Shown here: piece by piece, positions 38,869 to 44,207 of the stretch | How the letters are laid out: every line of letters begins with the position of its first letter | Position numbering within the stretch: position 1 is the first letter of the stretch | From: Nemertoderma westbladi | Taxonomy: Eukaryota; Xenacoelomorpha; Nemertodermatida; Nemertodermatidae | Direction of reading: 5' to 3' | NCBI GenBank assembly: GCA_032718475.1 | Contig: JAUCBJ010007852.1 | Location: 1-44,207 of the forward strand | DNA length: 44,207 nucleotides | The notes under the pieces: model-generated | The model's database searches: none | Seen by the model: only the letters and a program-made list of their open reading frames with translations | Told to the model about the DNA's origin: nothing | Made by a program: the position numbers and the translations under genes

Positions 38869-41800
38869 TATTCTTCAGGTTCACTATTTATTCATTTATT
38901 GGTATTGGTACTCAGGTCAGGTCAGGTATTCTAGGTCATTGATCAAGAAAACTTGCCACCTCCATGCAGCATAAAGGAGGTGCCACCTGTAGCTGCATAG
39001 ACCCTCTTACTAGGGCAAATCTGGTCCTGTAACTAGGACCCCCTTCGTTCTGGGATAAGGACGCCCTTGGTCCTGGATTAAGGACCCATATACTTGGCTG
39101 CAGGGGTATATGGCCTGACCAGGCAGATGGTGATCTACCAATGGCTGGTTAGGAGTAGAGTGTTCTCATGTCCACTCTGAGAGCACTTCACTGCGACCTG
39201 CACCTGGCAGCAAGGGTACAGGGCATGACCCAGCAGATGAGCTGCAACAGCCAATGGTGGGTTATGTACGCCAGAGTAGATTTGGGTGAAGGGCCTCATA
39301 TCTGACTCCATTGCGACACCCACCCTGTGGAATGGCAAACCAGGGTGTGGTATTTGCCCCGAGAGCTGACTCGGCAAAAAAGCACCCCCTAACCCCCACT
39401 ATGGATTACATTAGCAATGCGGAGGTCCGGCCACTAGAGGCCAGTGGAATTACCGGACACAATCAGCCTCACAGGCGTCAGTTAACTCCTGACCGGCTGC
39501 CTGTCTCACCCCCTACTGGAGAGAGAGCAGCCAACAATTCTTTGAGTCCCTTTCCTGATGACCTTTCTGGCCCAAACCCTGGGTCACCAGGGAGGCCAGA
39601 TTGTGATGGGGAGAGGGATTCTGGAGTTGGAGGCTACTCTCATGTTCCACCCCGACCAACAAAGCCATTGGTGAATCTGAGGCAAGTCACTAGACTAGCC
39701 TCAGTAAACACCCTAACACTCGGGTCCCCAATGCGACAAGGTGAGCTGACTGCCTTGGCAGATAAGCTTTCTCTTAGCGCAGTTGGTGTTCAAGAGCACC
39801 GAATGCAGACTGGACAGACTGATTAGGTTCTGATTAAGGACATGGGGGGCGGTTGGCGACTCACGCTCGCGTCAGCAGATGATAGTGGCAATGGTGGAAT
39901 TGGTCTATTGATGAATCCAACTGCACATGCAGCATTGGACAAAATAGACCAAATCTCTAACCGCATCATCCGTTGCCACTTCTCATGTTCTGGAAGACTG
40001 GCTAAGAAGTTTCCTAAGGTGGTTCTGATTGTGTGCTACTCTCCAACTAGTGTTGCCCCTGTAGAGGAGGTGGAAAATTTCTACCACAATCTACAAGCAG
40101 CTACTGATGGAGTGGATCAGCATGCATTCTTAACATTCCTGGGAGACTTTAATGCAAGTCTGCATCAATCACCTACATCGCCCTGGGTCTATAGCAATAG
40201 TGTTAACCGAAATTCTGTCCATCTTCAGGATTTTATCTCTGGAAATGGATTGTTTTCGGCTGGAACCCAGTTCAAGAAGCGAACTGGAAAGCTATGGAGT
40301 CATAGTGGACCCAGTGGTCACAAGTCCCAGATAGACCATATTCTGTTTCGTAGGAAATACAGGAGCTCTATACAAGACTGTAATGCATTTACACTTCGAC
40401 CCTTCTCCAGTGATCACCGCCTTATTGTGGCCAAGGTAAGACTTAGTCTGCGTGCTAGCAGAACAACGAAATCTGCCTTGCCGCGGCATGACTGGTCCTC
40501 TCTGTTGCAACAGCCAAGTGTGAGATCCAGCTTCACACTACTGCTGAGCAACAGGTATGAGGCTCTTGCCTCTGAGGCGGTAGATCACTGTGAGGGCTAT
40601 ACTGCCTTTACAGAAGCAGTTAAGTTAGCAGCTGCAGAAACAGTTCCTGTATACCCTCGAAACAGGAAAAGGGCCCCCTGGACTGACAACAAAATTCAAA
40701 AGTGCCGAAATGACCTTCATAAGGCGCAGAAAGAGTCCCGACTCAAACAGACTACAGCGGCCAAGAATGCAGTTAAGGCTGCATCTAGGTCCCTGAACAG
40801 GCAGTACTCTGTTAATCTACAGGAGCTAATAAACCAACAGGTTGATGCCATCAATGATGCTGACGACAGCAGGCAATCATCCCAGGCATGGAAATCGATC
40901 AATCTGCTTACTGGGCGGAAAAGCCAACCAACCACCAAGGTTAAGGCTGAATCACCAGCCGATCGCCTCAATGGTTGGAAAGCCCACTTTGAAAAGCTCC
41001 TCAATAATGACAGGGTATTGCCTGATAACTTTATAGAAGTAAAAGTGTCTGAGTCTGTACTCCCAGATATTCCCATTGGCGATATCTCCTTTGCAGAAGT
41101 GAAGGCGGCTGCAAAGAGCATTAAGACCAATCGTGCCAGTGGAGTAGATGGTGTTCCCCCTGAGGTCTTTAAAATACCTGAGTGTTTAAAGCTCATCTAT
41201 CCCATCATAGTAGACATGTACCGAACAACAAGAGTCCCACAAGAAATGAAAACAAATAAGTTGGTGCCAGTTCCCAAGAAGGGCAACCTAACACTCTATG
41301 GTTCTTTTCGGGGAATCTCATTGATCTCGATTGCTGCAAAGCTATACAATAGGATTCTATTAAATCGCATCAGGGATCCCATTGAGAGACTGCTCCGTGG
41401 AAATCAGAATGGGTTCTGAAAAGGTCGTGGGACCATGGAGCCCATTTTGGCACTTAGAAGGATAATTGAAGAGTTATCAAAAAAGAAAGACAGGCATCTG
41501 GCTGTTATCTTTGTTGACTTCTTCTCTTCAAGGCCTTTGATTCAGTCTCTCGGTCACGTATGTTCAGCATACTTTCATTATATGGGATTACTGATGAAAT
41601 TATTGCAGCAATCAGATCAGTATACGATGGTTCGACAACATTTGTGTCTACTGTTGACGGTGACACAGAACCATTTGAAGTGTTATGGGGCGTCCTCCAA
41701 GGAGACACACTTGCACCATTCTTGTTCATTATTGTGGTTGACTATGTTCTACGCATGTCCTTAGATCATCATAATGATGATGGGGTGATGATAACTCCAC

Positions 41801-42694
41801 CTACTGGCTCCAGAAGTCGAGGAAATCCTGCCAAGTACCTAACTGATCTAGACTTTGCTGATGACTTAGGAGTACTCTCAGAATCATTAGAGGGAGCCCA
41901 ACGGCTCCTCAGCTCATTAGAACATGCTGCTTCTAGTGTTGGTCTTTTTATTAACTCCAGAAAGACCAAAATTCTGACAGTTAACTTTGAAAGTCCTCAG
42001 CAAGTCTCTGATCGGATGAGCATAAGCTCAAAGAATGGCATGCTTGAGCATGTGGACGACTTCTGTTACCTGGGATCATGGATCCGGAAGTCAGGTGAGG
42101 AACTTCGAATACGTAAGGGAAAAGCATGGGCAGCCTTGAATAGGGTTTCCAGGATTTGGAAGTCAATTAGAATTAATCGGAAACTTAAGGTCCGATTATT
42201 TAGAGCAGCAGTAGTTCCAGTACTCCTCTACGGGAGTCCATGCTGGGCTCTAACTGCTGAGGACACCAAATCTCTGGATGGCACATTCACAAGAATGCTA
42301 CGCCGGGTTCATTGTGTCAAGTACAATGCACACATCTCCAACCAGACACTATATAACATTGGAGGTGTCTCATTGGTTCCCCCAAGCTTGACACTAGAAC
42401 AAAATCGCCTCCGCTTTGCAGGACATTGCTTTCGCCGTGAGGACCAGCCAGTGCATAATCTTGTACTTTGGCAGCCTCATGGAGTGAATAAGCATGGTGG
42501 ACAGCCCATGACTTTCTTGAGACGCATCTTAAAGGACACTGGCCTTAAAGATGCGGATGATCTAGTAAATGTCATGGGTGATAGGGAGTTGTGGCGGTGC
42601 AATTTTGTTGACAAGCCGGCACAGCATTCTTAAAAATGCAGCTGCAATGCAGCATGCCGATCCTAGTAGTAGTAGTAGTAGTAGTACTAGTAGG
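38869..42694 (+). mobile_element. LINE family B, nearly full-length
   Basis: This interrupts the intron between 'ctatttattgg' and 'acgaatgaagctat', which are adjacent in module 1 (about 33230). It has a 5' leader with CAGG-rich repeats (38900-39320), an endonuclease-RT ORF, a 30-50-bp 3' UTR ('atgcagctgcaatgcagcat') and a (tag)n tail at 42664-42693. It is the reference copy for family B fragments elsewhere in the window. A clear TSD was not resolved because the 5' junction has small target-derived duplications. Confidence 0.85.
39332..42633 (+). pseudogene. LINE family B ORF: APE endonuclease - reverse transcriptase, two stops and one frameshift
   Basis: The first in-frame ATG of the leader is 39332. 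A Pro/Gly-rich N-terminus (to about 39670) precedes the endonuclease: 'LASVNTLTLGSPMRQGEL', 'LSAVGVQEHRM', 'GIGLLMN', 'FLGDFNASL', 'SQIDHILF' and 'FSSDHRLIVAKVRL'. An in-frame TAG lies at about 39822-39824. RT landmarks are 'VDGVPPEVFK', 'LVPVPKKGN', 'FRGISLISIAAKLYNRILLN' and 'NQNGF', then an in-frame TGA at 41417-41419. Motif A follows as 'VIFVDF', with a short indel near 41520 shifting the frame into 'AFDSVSRSRMFSIL'-type sequence. Motif B is 'GVLQGDTLAPFLFIIVVDY' and motif C is 'LTDLDFADDLGVLSE'. The C-terminus has 'LRFAGHCFRREDQP'. The domain order suggests an RTE-like clade, tentatively. The element is inactive as it stands. Confidence 0.85.
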
Positions 42695-42798
42695 ACGAAT
42701 GAAGCTATATAATGACTGAATCATTTTATTAAACATTTATGTTTACATGTTTTGTGTTGAGGAGATCATAATAATTAATTTAATTATTCTCTCATTAG

Positions 42799-42958
42799 GT
42801 ATTTGATGGTGCTAACGATAGTGCACCTTTGATAACATTATTAACTGGAAGTGCACTACCGACTCCAATAACATCCTCTACTAGGGATGTATACCTTGTA
42901 TTTGTTAGTGATTGGTTGATTACTAACACTGGATATTCAATCAATTATGAAAATATAG
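42799..42958 (+). CDS. Exon 13: CUB domain, C-terminal half, module 2
   Basis: The exon is 160 bp, phase 0 to 1. It encodes 'VFDGANDSAPLITLLTGSAL', 'PTPITSSTRDVYLVFVSDWL' and 'ITNTGYSINYENI'. It is about 86% identical in protein to exon 10 and also lacks cysteines. The CUB calcium/ligand-site-like 'FDG' replaces 'FNG'. Confidence 0.85.
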
Positions 42959-43057
42959 GTATGTTCATTTGTAAATTCGGTTTTGGTAAAAGGATCAGTT
43001 GGGATGTACCAGGTGATAGTGACAATTCCTTTGACTGCATGCACCATTGTAATGGAT

Positions 43058-43660
43058 CAGGAAGTCAGGTGAAGGACACGTAAAGGAAAGGCATGATGGG
43101 CAGCATTGAGTAGTTATTCCTGGATTTGGAAGTCCCCTAAAATAAATCTAAATCTTAACATAGTACTAGTGGTAGACCCAGTACTCGTATTTAAGACTCC
43201 ATGCTGGGCTCTAACTACAGAAGATACCAAATCTCTGAATGGCACGTATACAAGAATGCTAAGCTTGGTTCTTTGTGTCAAGTATAATGAACACATCACC
43301 TACAGACTCTATACAACATTGGAGGTGTTTCATTAGTCTCCCAGCTTGATACATGAACACAGTCGCCTCTGTTTGCAGGACATTGCTTTCACCGTGCGGA
43401 CCAGCCAGTGCATAATCTTGTGCTTTGGCTGCCCCATAGAGTGAATAAAAATGAGCTATGGCCCATGACTTTCTAGAGACACCTCTTAAAGGACACTGCC
43501 CTTGAAGATGCGGATGATCTTGCAAATGTCATGGTTGATAGGGAGTTCTGGCATCCAATTTTTTTGACATGCCGGTATAGCATTCTTAAATATATGTAAT
43601 GTTATATATAATGCAGCTGCAATGCAGCATTCCGATACAAGTAGTAGTATGCACCACTGT
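43058..43660 (+). pseudogene. LINE family B relic in the intron of module 2
   Basis: Parallel copy of the relic at 33598-34205, sharing the same decay ('CWALTTED', 'KYNEHIT', 'HCFHRADQPVHNLVLW'-like sequence). Shared damage shows that it was copied with the module, not inserted independently. Confidence 0.8.
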
Positions 43661-44161
43661 CCCATGTTTATAGGACATGGTCCCCCACCAGTTTGTCAAT
43701 AATTTTAATAACAATGTTATCCACATTATCTTCCCCATGTCCTTTGATATATTGGATGGCTAGCCTGCTTGATTCCATCTGCAATAGAAACCATCAGCAC
43801 ATCATTAGAATGTCAGTGTTAATTACATCTCGCCTGACCTGCAATATGGTACAACTAGAATGATATAAAATGTATGACTGATCATTAAGTACTCTCATTT
43901 TCAATGTATTTTCTCATCATCTATTCATAAGGATACAGGGATTGAAACCCCTCAGGCCTCACTTTGAGATGATACACACCTGGATTGCCAATATTCTTTT
44001 CTAATGAACAACCATGAGGATCGAACATAGCATTGAGTTCGCATCAGCAGAATCTAAATCAGTACTTTAAAATTTTTTTAATAATATACTGCTCTTATAC
44101 TTATCTACTTATCATTATATACATTGAACATTGTTTATTATAAATATGTTATAATTTACAG
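43661..44161. other. Intron sequence, module 2
   Basis: AT-rich copy of 34206-34727, ending at the acceptor of the next linker exon ('ataatttacag'). Nothing else recognised. Confidence 0.7.
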
Positions 44162-44207
44162 AGCTTGAGACCATAACATTGAAATCAACAACCCAATCTA
44201 CAATTTC
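44162..44207 (+). CDS. Exon 14: Ser/Thr-rich linker, module 3 (cut by window end)
   Basis: It begins 'agcttgagaccataacattg' and encodes 'ELETITLKSTTQSTIS' before the window stops. It implies at least one more linker-CUB module downstream. Confidence 0.8.

Larger units (their letters stand above)
17041..44207 (+). other. Host gene: type II membrane protein with coiled coil, EGF and CUB domains (open at right edge)
   Basis: Exons in order: 17041-17662, 17947-18072, 19580-19702, 19815-19937, 20078-20200, 20321-20443, 28353-28475, 32672-32740, 32917-33098, 33339-33498, 34728-34796, 34991-35172, 42799-42958 and 44162 onward. All introns are GT-AG. Every joint keeps frame: phase 1 throughout, except the phase 0 joint inside each CUB domain. 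The gene model is inferred from splice signals and domain logic; no transcript is available. The family was not recognised by name. Architecture suggests a surface protein whose EGF repeats bind calcium and whose CUB domains bind protein or carbohydrate ligands outside the cell. Confidence 0.75.

Overview
The window is metazoan nuclear DNA. It is AT-rich, with GT-AG introns, domain-encoding exons in consistent phase, and about two thirds of its length in transposable elements or their relics. The element mix (2A-bearing LINE, Penelope with GIY-YIG, BEL/Pao, PIF/Harbinger, L2-like LINEs with TAA tails, a foldback element built of short inverted repeats) suggests a marine invertebrate. An echinoderm or related deuterostome is my guess, not a demonstration.

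Layout. 1-3800: a small intact minus-strand ASCH-domain gene (475-879), then a ~163-bp satellite, a 149-bp-period duplication and an AT minisatellite. 3930-7600: a plus-strand APE-type LINE whose ORF carries a 2A ribosome-skipping motif near its N-terminus. 7860-9300: a 5'-truncated Penelope-like element. 9730-12600: an RT-encoding LINE (here 'family A') split by another LINE and followed tail-to-tail by a fragment of a second LINE ('family B'). 13546-16890: a Harbinger relic, the endonuclease half of a third LINE, and more A and B pieces.

16890-44207 (plus strand) is one host gene, open at the right edge. Exon 1 encodes a type II membrane anchor and a long coiled coil. Six calcium-binding EGF exons follow, all phase 1-1 and five of them exactly 123 bp. 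Then comes a repeated module: a Ser/Thr-rich linker exon plus a CUB domain split over two exons. The second CUB module is complete and the first exon of a third begins at the window end. The product would be a cell-surface protein with a coiled-coil stalk and EGF/CUB ectodomain; the ligand is unknown.

The introns hold a readable history. A 7.8-kb BEL/Pao-type LTR element (TG...CA LTRs, 5-bp TSD, about 0.7% LTR divergence, gag-protease only) sits 13 nt after the splice donor of EGF exon 6. The linker-CUB module was tandemly duplicated together with an old family B relic. The second copy's intron later received a 3.55-kb foldback-like element with a 10-bp TSD (carrying an L2-like LINE and a 30-bp minisatellite) and a nearly full-length family B LINE. 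Removing both insertions brings the two modules to almost the same length (about 2.05 kb).

Limits: family names rest on motifs read by eye, LINE clade assignments are tentative, and element ends are approximate unless a TSD is stated.
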